This document shows positions 55,336 through 64,000 of a stretch of 64,000 bases of DNA, piece by piece. The translations under genes and the position numbers were made by a program. Every line of letters starts with the position of its first letter. Positions within the stretch are counted from its first letter, which is position 1. The DNA comes from Bostrychus sinensis (Eukaryota; Chordata; Actinopteri; Gobiiformes; Eleotridae). The notes under the pieces were generated by a model. The model saw only the letters and a list, made by a program, of their open reading frames with translations. It did no database searches and was not told the DNA's origin. The DNA is taken from contig CM036254.1 of NCBI GenBank assembly GCA_020698575.1, positions 28,052,526 through 28,116,525 of the forward strand. Direction: 5' to 3'.

Positions 55336-56703
55336 ACTAACACAGTCAAGTTCAATTTGCGTACTTCTGTACTTCAACCTGGGTACTGCTCCAATTCAAA
55401 TTCCGCTTCCGGCTAGTCTGCTCTAAATCACCAGATAGTGTTCCGCCCATGTTACCAGGGATGCATCAGAGGAGACTTGTGTGCGCTCTCGGGCAAGTAT
55501 AAATCCCAGACGGATTGCCATGATCCGTCCCCTTTGTTGTCCCCTTCAGATATCCAATCAGATATTTTAATCTTGTGCTTGTATATAACAAAACAAAAGG
55601 TAGCCTACATTTTATTAATATAGGGAAAACATGTAGGGTAAATGCACACAGGAGGAGAGCTTCTTCCCACCTCATCACAAAATTAGAAAAAAGTAAAGTC
55701 TGTCCTTGTGTTTTCCTGAAGTTCATTCTCTGGTACCTCTGAGTACACAGGTGAGTTAAACACTTTTGCATGGCGGGGGCTGCAAACGCTACAGATTACA
55801 GATTTAGTCGTAACAGCACCTCTGACGGCTTTAGTAAACTCAGGATTCAGCTTTAAGGACTCAGGCGGCTAATGCTAACGCTACCTAAATTGCACAGACC
55901 AAATTCTCTGTTACCCTTGTCTCCTCGTCTACTTTGTTTTGATCAGGACAGACCCCCTGAAGCGAGGGGATTGTTAGCGGCTAATAGTGCCAAAGCAACA
56001 AAAACCTCAAATTAAATTCGACACCGGGGATTTAATGGTTCAATAAAAATCAGTTTTACCCACCGCTGCCCTCCTCCTCCTCCTTTTCCCCGTCTACAGT
56101 TCAGCGGGCTTTATCCAACCTCCTAGCATCTGCGAAAGTGTGCTCCAATAGCACTCCTGATGCAAACTCGGCTCTTTTATGGCCCCGCTCATGTCCACAG
56201 TCCAGATAGCTTTTCAATTAAGACAATTGGCTCCAGATGATGCCACTTTAACTTGTTGAAGCATTGATTTTTCTTTCTTTTTTTTTTCAGCTCTAGCTCG
56301 CTCCAGCCTGTGGCCCATGTTTTCTCTTATTCCCTGCCCCCCATCGGCCAATATCTGTGCTCTGAATGATTTGATTTAAAGCGTGAGCAACTGACCTTAT
56401 GTTCCCACTGCTCAAACGTAACGGTCTGATCTTGATAAAAATATGAGAATTTCTTCTTTTTTCTCTCTGTCGCTTCATTCAGCTTCATCATTTTCTGGTT
56501 CAGGGTGAAGTGTGTGGGAGTCAGAGCTGGTAGTTCTATATACATTTATTATTTTATGTTTCTTGTGAATAGATGATGCTGTTTTGGTTTAATAATTTTG
56601 TAATAGTTCTTATGAATTTAAAGGGAGGTGTACTGAGAGGACAGACAGCATTTGCCCTATAATAGATAACTGTTGGTACACTGCTGCTGGTTTAGAAAAG
56701 CAG
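55336..56703. other. Unassigned, includes a clean tract 55.95-56.55 kb
   Basis: No gene or transposon recognised. T-run 56275-56288. Confidence 0.4.
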
Positions 56704-56960
56704 TCTAGTGATGGGCAATACCGCACTTTTAGGATTCAATAAAATACTGGTTACTTTTGGGGAAATTTAATAGATTTCATATTACTAATAGTGATAATTT
56801 CTTATTGGTGAGATTAAAACCAATCAAAGTATTATTAAGACAAAACACAGTCACTAATACTAGCCATTTAACATCTTCAGTGTGCATGGTATAAAATAAA
56901 TAACTTAAGTGCGCATAGTAGTGAAACGTTGCTAGTAGGACAAACAAATAAAGCTAACTT
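56704..56960. mobile_element. hAT-like element, left end
   Basis: TCTAGTGATGGGCAATACCG resembles the left ends at 27.93 and 35.37 kb. The interior is AT-rich with ACTAATAGTGATAATTTC. The right end is not defined. Confidence 0.45.
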
Positions 56961-56984
56961 ACAGTCATGTGACAAGAATGGACC

Positions 56985-57170
56985 AGTCTAGAACACCTCT
57001 CCATGGAGGTGTCCAGGAGGCATCCGATACAGAGGAGGAGCTCCTCCTGGATGACCGAGCTCCTCACCCTATCCAGCACCCATCCACCCTGCAGAGGAAA
57101 CTCATTTGGGCCGCTTGTATCCAGGACCTTGTCTTTTCACTGATGACCCAAAGGTCCATACAAATTATGC
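56985..57170 (+). mobile_element. LINE-type 3' UTR fragment, internally deleted
   Basis: CCATGGAGGTGTCCAGGAGG, CATCCGATACAGA, GAGCTCCTCCTGGATGACCG, AGCTCCTCACCCTATC and CCTGCAGAGGAAACTCATTT appear in the order of a repeat common in fish that I associate with a LINE. A 75-codon frame across it is accidental. Confidence 0.55.
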
Positions 57171-58327
57171 ATGCACTTTTATTTCACATTTATTAAATTG
57201 TATTTATAATTTAGTATTATTACCATTACCAGTATTGATGCTCATTTTGTTTTTAAGATAATTATGATATTTTTATATATTATGATAATTAAGATATTAT
57301 TTTTTTTTTTTTTTTGCTGCCATAGATCATAGTACAGTCCTGGCTTATTCCACCTGCTACTTCAACAGCAACTCCGCCAGTCGAAAGTGACACGTTATGT
57401 GACCACACACAGCTGTAATGATGACCGATAAAACAACAAAAAAAATACAACTGCTGTATTAAGCCAGCTGATTACTTTTGGCAAAAGAGGCCAAAGATAG
57501 AGTGTGACAGAATCAAAGCTGAGCAATCTCAAATTTGAATCCAGACATTAGAACGTCAATTCTGTTCAGTTTGTAAAAGAAACGCTAAGTTTTCTTTATT
57601 TATTGCAATTGTCGTTTTGCATTGATCTAATTCAAACCAGTTTTTCCGCATCTTGCCGGTAACATAAAATGTAATGAAATGTAATAAAATGTATTTGAAC
57701 ATTTACATGAAAATATGTTCATAACAAAGCCATACAAGGTCACAGTCTCTAACACTTATTAGTATAGTATTCTGTTTAAGCCAACTCTTAGAGGTCAAAC
57801 ATAGTAAATAAAATATTATTTACATATGCTTTGATAAAGGCACCTTCTCTAACTGTTTCTTTAGGGAAAGAGCCAACAGCGCCTAGTGTAGCCAAGTCAT
57901 AATTTATTCATTAAAAGTTGTTATCTGATTATCTCTGTAAATCAACGTTTGTGTAAACAGCAAGAGGACGAAGGATACATCATCTAAAATTGTGTTAATA
58001 CTCAAGGATAGAGACCGCAGAGATATGTTCACATCACGTTTTTTTTTTTATTATTATTTTTTTTTATAAATTAATCCAAATGCACTAGCTGATATTTAGT
58101 ATGACCTTAACTATGATCCATAGATGATGCTCTGAGGTAAAAAATAATCTACCTGCAACACAAGCTGCTTTAAGTCAAATGTGTGTGAACAACAGTGGTG
58201 CTTATAAATGTATGTTTTGGTCAAATCACATTTGTGCATCTTTCTACACAAGAGAAACCACTTAAACCCTTTCTGAAAAAGACTTTCACAACTCCATATT
58301 TGGACAGGTTTGATCACATTTGGAGAT
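57171..58327. other. Unassigned AT-rich sequence
   Basis: T runs at 57299-57315 and 58040-58065. No supported gene. Confidence 0.45.
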
Positions 58328-58385
58328 ATTCATTCATTCATTTTCTTTCACTTATTTCTGGGGGTTATCCCAGATAATGACCAGA
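58328..58385 (-). mobile_element. SINE tail end
   Basis: Minus strand CATTATCTGGGATAACCCCC, AGAAATAAGTGAAAGAAAAT and GAATGAATGAAT is the 3' end of the second SINE family. Confidence 0.5.
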
Positions 58386-58439
58386 TAGTCAAGACTGACA
58401 CTAATAAAGCACAAACTGCATCAGAAAAAAAGCGACTTG

Positions 58440-58760
58440 ACCTACATTTAGTAGTTTTGGTGTGGTGGTGACTCGTTAGATGGCTACTGGTGAAAGGTTC
58501 GTGGTTCAATCCCTGCTACCAACATTGTATACTACTGTTGTGTGGCATTGTCTTTGGGCGAGACACTTGAGCCACCTTGCTTCCAGTGTCTGTGGTACTG
58601 GTGTGATGTGATTGTGTGTTTGGTGGTTGCCGGAGAGGCCATAGGCGCAGTATGGCTGCCAGGTCTCTGTCAGTCCACCCCAGGGCAGCTGTGGCTACCA
58701 AAGTAGCTTACCGCCACCACTGTGGAGTGAATGAGTAATGAACCAAAAGCACTTTGAGAA
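58440..58760 (+). mobile_element. tRNA-derived SINE, nearly full length
   Basis: The head GTGTGGTGGTGACTCGTTAG (A box eroded) and B box GGTTCAATCCC (58503-58513) are followed by ACCAACATTGTATACTACTG, GGGCGAGACACTTGAGCC, TGTGTTTGGTGGTTGCCGG and CACCCCAGGGCAGCTGTGG. It ends at CAAAAGCACTTTGAGAAGG. It is the reference plus-strand copy of the first family in this window. Confidence 0.85.
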
Positions 58761-58783
58761 GGTAGGGCCTGGAAAATTGAATC

Positions 58784-58867
<84 letters not shown>

Positions 58868-58868
58868 C
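58784..58868. repeat. (ATT)n microsatellite
   Basis: About 28 pure ATT units. Minus-strand frames read poly-Asn or poly-Ile and are artefacts. Confidence 0.97.
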
Positions 58869-59516
58869 AATAATAATAACTGTAATTTGATTGGATAAAA
58901 TGACCTTAGGATCGACAGTTACATGTAGCAGAGGGTTCACCTAATCACCACCAAATACTTCTCAATGTACTCGCACCTGCGCAGTAGGTTTCTGTGTGTA
59001 TATCTGCAAATGCAGTATTTCCCAGAGTCCAGAGCCTTGTATCTTCATCAATAAAAACATGATTTTTATTTCATTTATTTTACTTGGCCTCTTTTACTAT
59101 GTTTAAGTAGCCTTAACTTTAGTAGAATATCTAAATAATGCCAATCATATTGGAAAATTCACCATCATTTTTGCATATCCCATATTCCAATGCCATGCAG
59201 CTGTATTTGAATTTTTAATTTTTTTTATAGACTATTTATTATCCAATAACAACCTACGGCATACAACAAAGCTGAGCCATTACTTAGACCAAGTGTCTTA
59301 CAGTTGATGAGGTTCATGTTAGGGAAGAGTGCAGTCACTAATTAAGAATTCATAATGTAAGAAAAGTCGACATGGTCCGTGGAAACTGGGGATGCTAAAC
59401 AAAACAAGCCAGTGCCAAACACAGAGCCAAGCCTATGAATAATGGAGCACTGAAAAACACTACATTCTGTTTGTACAAGTTTGTTAACATAATCTGACAC
59501 AACAATGCAATATAGT
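58869..59516. other. Unassigned sequence
   Basis: Nothing recognised. Confidence 0.45.
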
Positions 59517-59522
59517 GTTTGT

Positions 59523-59571
<49 letters not shown>

Positions 59572-59575
59572 GGGG
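59517..59575. repeat. (TG)n followed by poly-G
   Basis: About 18 TG units with one TATG interruption run into about 22 G. Confidence 0.95.
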
Positions 59576-60055
59576 ATTGTGACAAAGCTGCAGATAAACA
59601 GAGGCAGTAAGTCGTATTTTGTTAAAAGTGCTTCTTCAGCTAGAGAGATTTTAAGTTCTCCTGCCTTGAAAATGTGTCCTCCAAAAAAGTATCTTTGTTC
59701 TATATTTATCCTAATGCCCTCATTTTTATTCCGTACAACCCCTCTCATAGATTTCTTTATTCACCACTTATCTGAATGGGATTTTCAAGGCTGCTCTCCT
59801 CCTCCTCCTCCTGCCGCCGGTGCACCAGTTACTTTGGTTATCCTCAGTAAAACTTGGTGAAGTGGAACTCACATTACTCTCAATTATCTAGGCCAATTAA
59901 TGCATTAGCTCATTAAAGAGGGTCAAATTCAGAGCAAGGCTTTGTTTTGAGCTCGCCAAAGGTCTCTGAGTTCATCGGGATATACAGCTGGTGTTGTGTT
60001 GAAGTAAGACCAAGACCAGAGCAGAACACATGGGAAAGGATGCAAATAAAACAAC
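59576..60055. other. Unassigned sequence; short (CCT)n at 59796-59811
   Basis: No supported gene; the 113- and 117-codon frames here extend out of the TG/G tract. Confidence 0.45.
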
Positions 60056-60130
60056 CCTCCCTGGCACAATCCTTTCCATTTATCCATGCTTAGTACTGGC
60101 ACAAAGAGTTCATTGGCTTGTGACAACACC
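60056..60130 (+). mobile_element. SINE 3'-body fragment
   Basis: AATCCTTTCCATTTATCCAT, GCTTAGTACTGGCACAAAGA and GTTCATTGGCTTGTGACA match the dispersed block. The following MITE interrupts it. Confidence 0.7.
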
Positions 60131-60661
60131 TGCATTCATGTGGTCCTCAGATGCTCGTCTTTCTGAGATGAGAAGCCGTTCTTCCGACTTGTTTCTCTGT
60201 TCATGTTCTTATATCTCGGAAAGTTGGGATACTGATGTTACCATTGGTAGACCAACGAAGATATTGGTCAGTAATGTTATTAATTAGCATTTATCACAGC
60301 TAACCAGTCAGATTTGAAGTTAGCCTTCTGAACATTAATAGATTTTGCAAATACAACTTTAGCCAAACAGCTTGGACATTAGAGAGAAACTAAATAAATG
60401 GCAGGGATTAACCTTTCTAGTGCAATTATGTTGCTTCTATGCAAATGACAGCTTATTATAAAGTCATATTATTAGCAAAGAGCTCATGTATAAAATGTAA
60501 ATTGAAAAAATCTAATGCTTTTCTTCTATGCCCATGAAGCAGATGACTATAGGTGGGGAAGTCTGAGTTCCTGAGTTCTTTTTCTGACTTGCGCAGGCGT
60601 TCATGTGCATCTTTTAACTCAGAAAAATGTATTCCTGAGTTTCTGAGGACCACATGAATGT
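60131..60661. mobile_element. MITE with TGCATTCATGTGGTCCTCAG ends
   Basis: The left end TGCATTCATGTGGTCCTCAG and the inverted right end ACATTCATGTGGTCCTCAGA are near identical over about 20 bp. Flanking ACC on both sides could be a 3-bp target duplication, as made by PIF/Harbinger-type elements. No transposase visible. Confidence 0.75.
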
Positions 60662-60664
60662 ACC

Positions 60665-61481
60665 ATTAGCTTTTGGGATTCCACTGCAGCGAGGTGTCAG
60701 ATCATGGATCTCAGTCTAACATAATTTAAATCATTATAGTCTACATGTTTTTGTTGATTTTGACTTATTGTACAGACAAAATGGACGAAGATGGTATTAC
60801 ACAGTATCAAGGGCATTTTCAAGGCTCATGTTCTGTTTGAAACCATTAAGATAGTTCCTGGTTCTGGTTTCAACAGTGGAGATAACAAATAAAATGCTTA
60901 TTAGCAAGAGCTATATCCAGTATTAAATAGTTTGCATTATGTGACATTTGCTTTGGGATTTAAAAACATTACCCTGACTTCAGGAGTGAAACCCTTTAAT
61001 ACTAGTACAGCCAGCAAGCAGGCTTAAAAACAAAAAAAAGTATATTACATGAAAAATTTGTCTTTTTCCCTCCAAATAGCATCTACAAATGGATTAAACA
61101 ACATAACATCAGGATTTTATGATTTTATTCCACAGTGGGATTTCTTTTATGAAAGCAATATATCATATCAATGGAAAAATACATGCAATAAAAAATGAGA
61201 AAGCTGTCAAACAGATAACATTGCACGAACATTGAATGTTACAATAATAACAGCCCCACACTCTCATGAAAAATGAACATGAATTCAGAAATATTTACAA
61301 AGAAAGTAAGCCTTTGAATCCACAGCCCTCTTCTGCTCCACACAGCTTACTCACAACCAGCACAAACACCGAGGAATGTGACAATGCACTGACCACATAC
61401 AGGCCGTCAGCACTCGGCATTATGTGACTTTACTGTTTTGAGCCGTGTGTCTGCCTGGCTGTATATTGTATATGGATAGAT
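60665..61481. other. Unassigned AT-rich sequence
   Basis: Nothing recognised. Confidence 0.45.
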
Positions 61482-61630
61482 TAAAGGGGAACAATGCAAC
61501 TTTTTTTTTTTTTTTCTTTTTCTTACCTTAAACAAACTCTGTCAGAGTCTGTGTGAAGGCTAAATGAGTTGTTGCAGAGAGAATAAATCCCCCTGCACCT
61601 CCACCTCGGTTAACTTAAAGCATACCTTTT
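61482..61630 (+). mobile_element. MITE left part, TTAAAGGGGAAC family
   Basis: TTAAAGGGGAACAATGCAAC followed by a T run, GAGTTGTTGCAGAGAGAAT and CCCCCTGCACCTCC match the copies at 51.3 and (internally) 1.0 kb. The right end is not seen. Confidence 0.6.
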
Positions 61631-61649
61631 TAGTTTAGCTTTTAGTTAA

Positions 61650-61789
61650 AATATTTGACCTGTTTTAATTATGTCTTCATGTTATCTCTTTATTATTTTT
61701 AATGGCGTTGTGCGACGGTGAGGGTGGGTCGGGGGGTTATGTTGCTCATTGTTTGATTTTTATGTGAAACACTTTGTGCAGCATTCTAT
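61650..61789 (+). mobile_element. LINE-type 3' tail, first half
   Basis: TTTTTATGTGAAACACTTTG and TGCAGCATTCTAT continue, after the Harbinger-type insertion, as GTATAAAAAGTGCTATACAA and ATAAAGACTGATTTGATTTT (62441-62480). This is the common CACTTTGT..AAAAGTGCTATANAAATAAAG tail. Confidence 0.6.
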
Positions 61790-62435
61790 GGGCCAGATTT
61801 ATCAAAGGTTTGCGTGCACGCTAACTGAATAATACGCACTAAAATTGGAGCAAACCCAGACGCAGTTGAAATTTGCGTGTAGATTTTGCTCCTATGACCT
61901 AATGAATCTGTAAACTGAGGCGTTCTTCCCAGAGTGCGCAAAATGGAAGGCGGAGAAAATGCAAATTCATTCCTTTACCGCCCGCAATATTAGTTATCAA
62001 GGCTCACCATGACTTTGCGTGTGAAAATAGCGTATAAATTTAGCACGTTGGAGAAGGACGTGCTAATCTTTTGCACAGATATGGCTGCTGTGATTCGTGT
62101 GAGACGAAGGAGAAGAAATGAACAAATACATAGGGTTAGAGTGTTTGCCACGCGTGCAGATCTATTTGCCACGACGGATGAAAAAATTATTCACCAGCAC
62201 TTTCAGCTATTCTTGGTTAAATTTTTGCTTCTGTTTGTGTTCCACTTCCGCACCTTCCATGACGCAAAACAATACACGCAATGATTCTGTTTAAATAGTT
62301 CCGCCCCATCTGTTTGCACCTGTCACCTGCCACGCAGTTTGTCTTAGTAATTCACGCGCAACACGCCCATTAATAGCGGCCGCATATTTTCTCACTGCAC
62401 TCGCAGTTTAGCACCCGTCTTAGTAAATATAGCCC
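61790..62435 (+). mobile_element. Harbinger-type element with transposase remnant
   Basis: The left end GGGCCAGATTTATCAAAGGT and the inverted right end GGGCTATATTTACTAAGACG are inverted repeats. The trinucleotide TAT lies outside both. Inside, 62081-62215 can be read as VIRVRRRRRNEQ..RADLFATTDEKIIHQHFQL, resembling the start of PIF/Harbinger nucleases (basic stretch, then xDLFxxxDExIxxxFxL). The DDE catalytic core is absent. Subterminal TTTGCG/CGCAAA strings support the family. Confidence 0.75.
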
Positions 62436-62480
62436 TATATGTATAAAAAGTGCTATACAAATAAAGACTGATTTGATTTT
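62436..62480 (+). mobile_element. LINE-type 3' tail, second half
   Basis: Continuation of the tail interrupted by the Harbinger-type element; ends in TTTGATTTTAATC. Confidence 0.6.
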
Positions 62481-62551
62481 AATCTGTTTTAAAGTAAATC
62501 TTTTTTTAAGAAATAAGAGTTGGATGAATTTCGTCTTGTGTTAAATATAAG

Positions 62552-62590
62552 ACTGGCACAAAGAGTCACTGGCTTGAGTCAGTCGTAAAT
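62552..62590 (+). mobile_element. SINE 3'-body fragment
   Basis: AGACTGGCACAAAGAGTCAC and TGGCTTGAGTCA match the dispersed block. Confidence 0.5.
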
Positions 62591-63386
62591 GCCCAAACAA
62601 CTGTATGATTGTGTATATTATATTCAATTAGAGAATGAATTAATAGATGCAGTGCTTCAATATGGCTGTAAAGTTTACATGCATAATGAATAATATGTAC
62701 ACATTTTTACAGTGTTTCCTTAATGAAAAACAAGGGACTCAAGCCTATCTCTCCTTAGACACTCATCAGATATTCAAAGCATACTGTACACTGATTACCA
62801 TTACACCATATTACTAAGTATTACTATTAAAAAAGGGGGTCAAAATTCCCAGAGAGAAGCAAGTAGAGGACAATCATGCTTTAAAAAGAACTCACATTAA
62901 ATATACTATATATTTTGTTACGTATTGTACAAAAATGGCCTGAACAATGCATTTTACTATTTAATTCCCACAGCTTGGAAAAGGTCATGTTGATTTTCCT
63001 ATTATATAGTAATCTCTTAAATCAAGTATTATTTCAAGTGGCCTCTATACAATGCACAGGAGTAGCTTTTAACTCCAGCTTGAAGTGTTTTTTTCTTTTA
63101 TGGGGAGAATAGAAGAGCCTCATGGGATCCGTCTGCCACAACAGAGACTTGAATAGAAGCCACAGATACAGAGCTGTGCATATAGGATGAATATGCATAA
63201 GCTAAATATAATGAAATACATGCATTTGTAACTCTATCCAGACTTATTTTTGTGGTTGGTTGGGTTTGGTCTTGGAATTGCTTTTTTATGTTGGAATGAA
63301 ATGCATTTAACTCAGTCATGGTTCAGTTTTAAGCTTTTAAAATTAAGACTAACTGAGGCTACAGCTGAATGTTTATATTGTTTATT
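62591..63386. other. Unassigned sequence
   Basis: Nothing supported. Confidence 0.45.
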
Positions 63387-63590
63387 GCAGTGATTCATAA
63401 CTCTAGGTGGTTGAAGATAGTCTAAATGTTAAGCTTTTTTGAAGTTTAAATAAAACCGATTTTAATATGCAGGTGCATGCTATAGTAAAATATTCTGTAT
63501 ATTTTTTAATGGTAGTTTGGCTTTGGTTTAGAGTAAAATGATTAGGGAAAAAATCACCTCCCACAATAAGAAAAGTTGAGAACCACTGGC
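63387..63590. mobile_element. hAT-like MITE, decayed
   Basis: The left end CAGTGATTCATAACTCTAGG and the inverted right end CAGTGGTTCTCAACTTTTCT match at 13 of the first 16 positions. No 8-bp duplication survives. Confidence 0.5.
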
Positions 63591-63603
63591 TGTTCTGTCT
63601 GCA

Positions 63604-63880
63604 TCTCTTTAGTGATGGGCAGTCTGTCTTTTTCCAAAGATTTATCTCTTTTTACTCGGCTCCCTTAGAAGCAGTTATGAATGGTTTTTGTGTTGGTAAA
63701 TCTTTTTTTTTTTTTTTTTTTTTTAATCAGTGTTTTTTTAAAAGTCTTATTTTTATGCAGTTTGCACAAGTTACAGTTACAGAATTCTGGACTCATCTCT
63801 GCTGTCTCCCCAGTTGCTGGTTCTTTTTGTTTTTCGCTCATGTCTTCACTTTTTTTCCCCCAGCAGCTTGAATCACTTTG
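63604..63880 (+). mobile_element. hAT-like MITE related to 34.5 kb
   Basis: The left end TCTTTAGTGATGGGCAGTCT and interior TTTTTGTGTTGGTAAATC, TTATTTTTATGCAGTTTGCA parallel the 34.45-34.96-kb copy. It contains a 22-T run and lacks its right end. Confidence 0.6.
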
Positions 63881-63884
63881 GTCA

Positions 63885-63930
63885 CCTTGAGTGTTATAAT
63901 GGGTTTTATAAATAAATGATGATTGATTTG
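63885..63930 (+). mobile_element. LINE-type 3' tail fragment
   Basis: CCTTGAGTGTTATAATGGGT and TTTATAAATAAATGATGATT resemble the tails at 23.6 and 62.4 kb. Confidence 0.45.
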
Positions 63931-63945
63931 GACCTTCTTGTTGTG

Positions 63946-63975
63946 AGGCAGGAGGCAGGAGGCAGGAGGCAGGAG
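63946..63975. repeat. (GGCAGGA)n minisatellite
   Basis: About four 7-bp units, directly before a SINE head. Confidence 0.9.
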
Positions 63976-63976
63976 G

Positions 63977-64000
63977 GCGGCACGGTGGCATAGTTGTTAG
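63977..64000 (+). mobile_element. tRNA-headed SINE head, cut by window end
   Basis: GGCACGGTGGCATAGTTGTT is the 5' head (A-box region) of the second SINE family. The rest lies outside the window. Confidence 0.7.

Noticed and set aside
58670..58940. Poly-Asn and poly-Ile frames
   Set aside because: Direct translation of the (ATT)n microsatellite.

Overview
This window looks like intergenic or deep intronic DNA from a ray-finned fish, probably a percomorph-type teleost. That placement is inferred from the repeats: tRNA-headed SINEs of teleost type, L2/Rex1-like and R4-like LINE fragments, many short hAT-type DNA transposons, a Harbinger-type element, and abundant microsatellites. The DNA is AT-rich. 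I found no host protein-coding gene, exon, rRNA or functional tRNA that I can support. The long open frames lie inside tandem repeats, inside transposon relics, or antisense to them. The only convincing protein-coding sequence is relic retrotransposon ORF.

Layout. 0-10 kb: SINE pieces, a (TA)n tract, three hAT-type elements (about 2.7-3.1, 3.5-4.7 and 7.9-8.9 kb; two of them with perfect 8-bp target-site duplications), a degenerate ~14-bp minisatellite at 6.5-7.0 kb and a ~176-bp tandem repeat at 9.3-10.0 kb. 10-20 kb: an RTE-like tail, a poly-T/poly-G run, two SINEs in tandem at 13.1-13.6 kb, further SINEs, and a 350-bp GACAAT-rich array. 20-30 kb: SINEs, a truncated L2-like LINE 3' end, a 45-bp-arm inverted repeat, a hAT element, and the most unusual locus of the window: a ~1.3-kb array of hAT-like monomers flanked by a direct duplication of ~200 bp (25.2-27.3 kb). 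30-44 kb: hAT-like and other MITEs, a Rex1/L2-like LINE tail, and several repeat-free tracts that could hold conserved non-coding elements. 44-47 kb: a 5'-truncated R4-clade LINE on the minus strand (reverse transcriptase, CCHC knuckle, PD-D endonuclease) sitting exactly between two (TA)n tracts. 47-64 kb: more hAT and other MITEs, a fold-back insertion inside a SINE with a 16-bp target duplication, a nested Harbinger-type element, and (ATT)n and (TG)n/(G)n tracts.

The mobile elements are not a cooperating gene system. They are successive insertions, several nested in one another. Non-autonomous hAT elements dominate, and would have depended on a transposase encoded elsewhere. The few clean tracts between them (for example 14.6-15.3, 22.6-23.1, 30.0-30.7, 33.3-33.8 and 54.4-55.0 kb) are where regulatory sequence would be expected, but sequence alone cannot show this. 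No previously undescribed multi-gene system was found.
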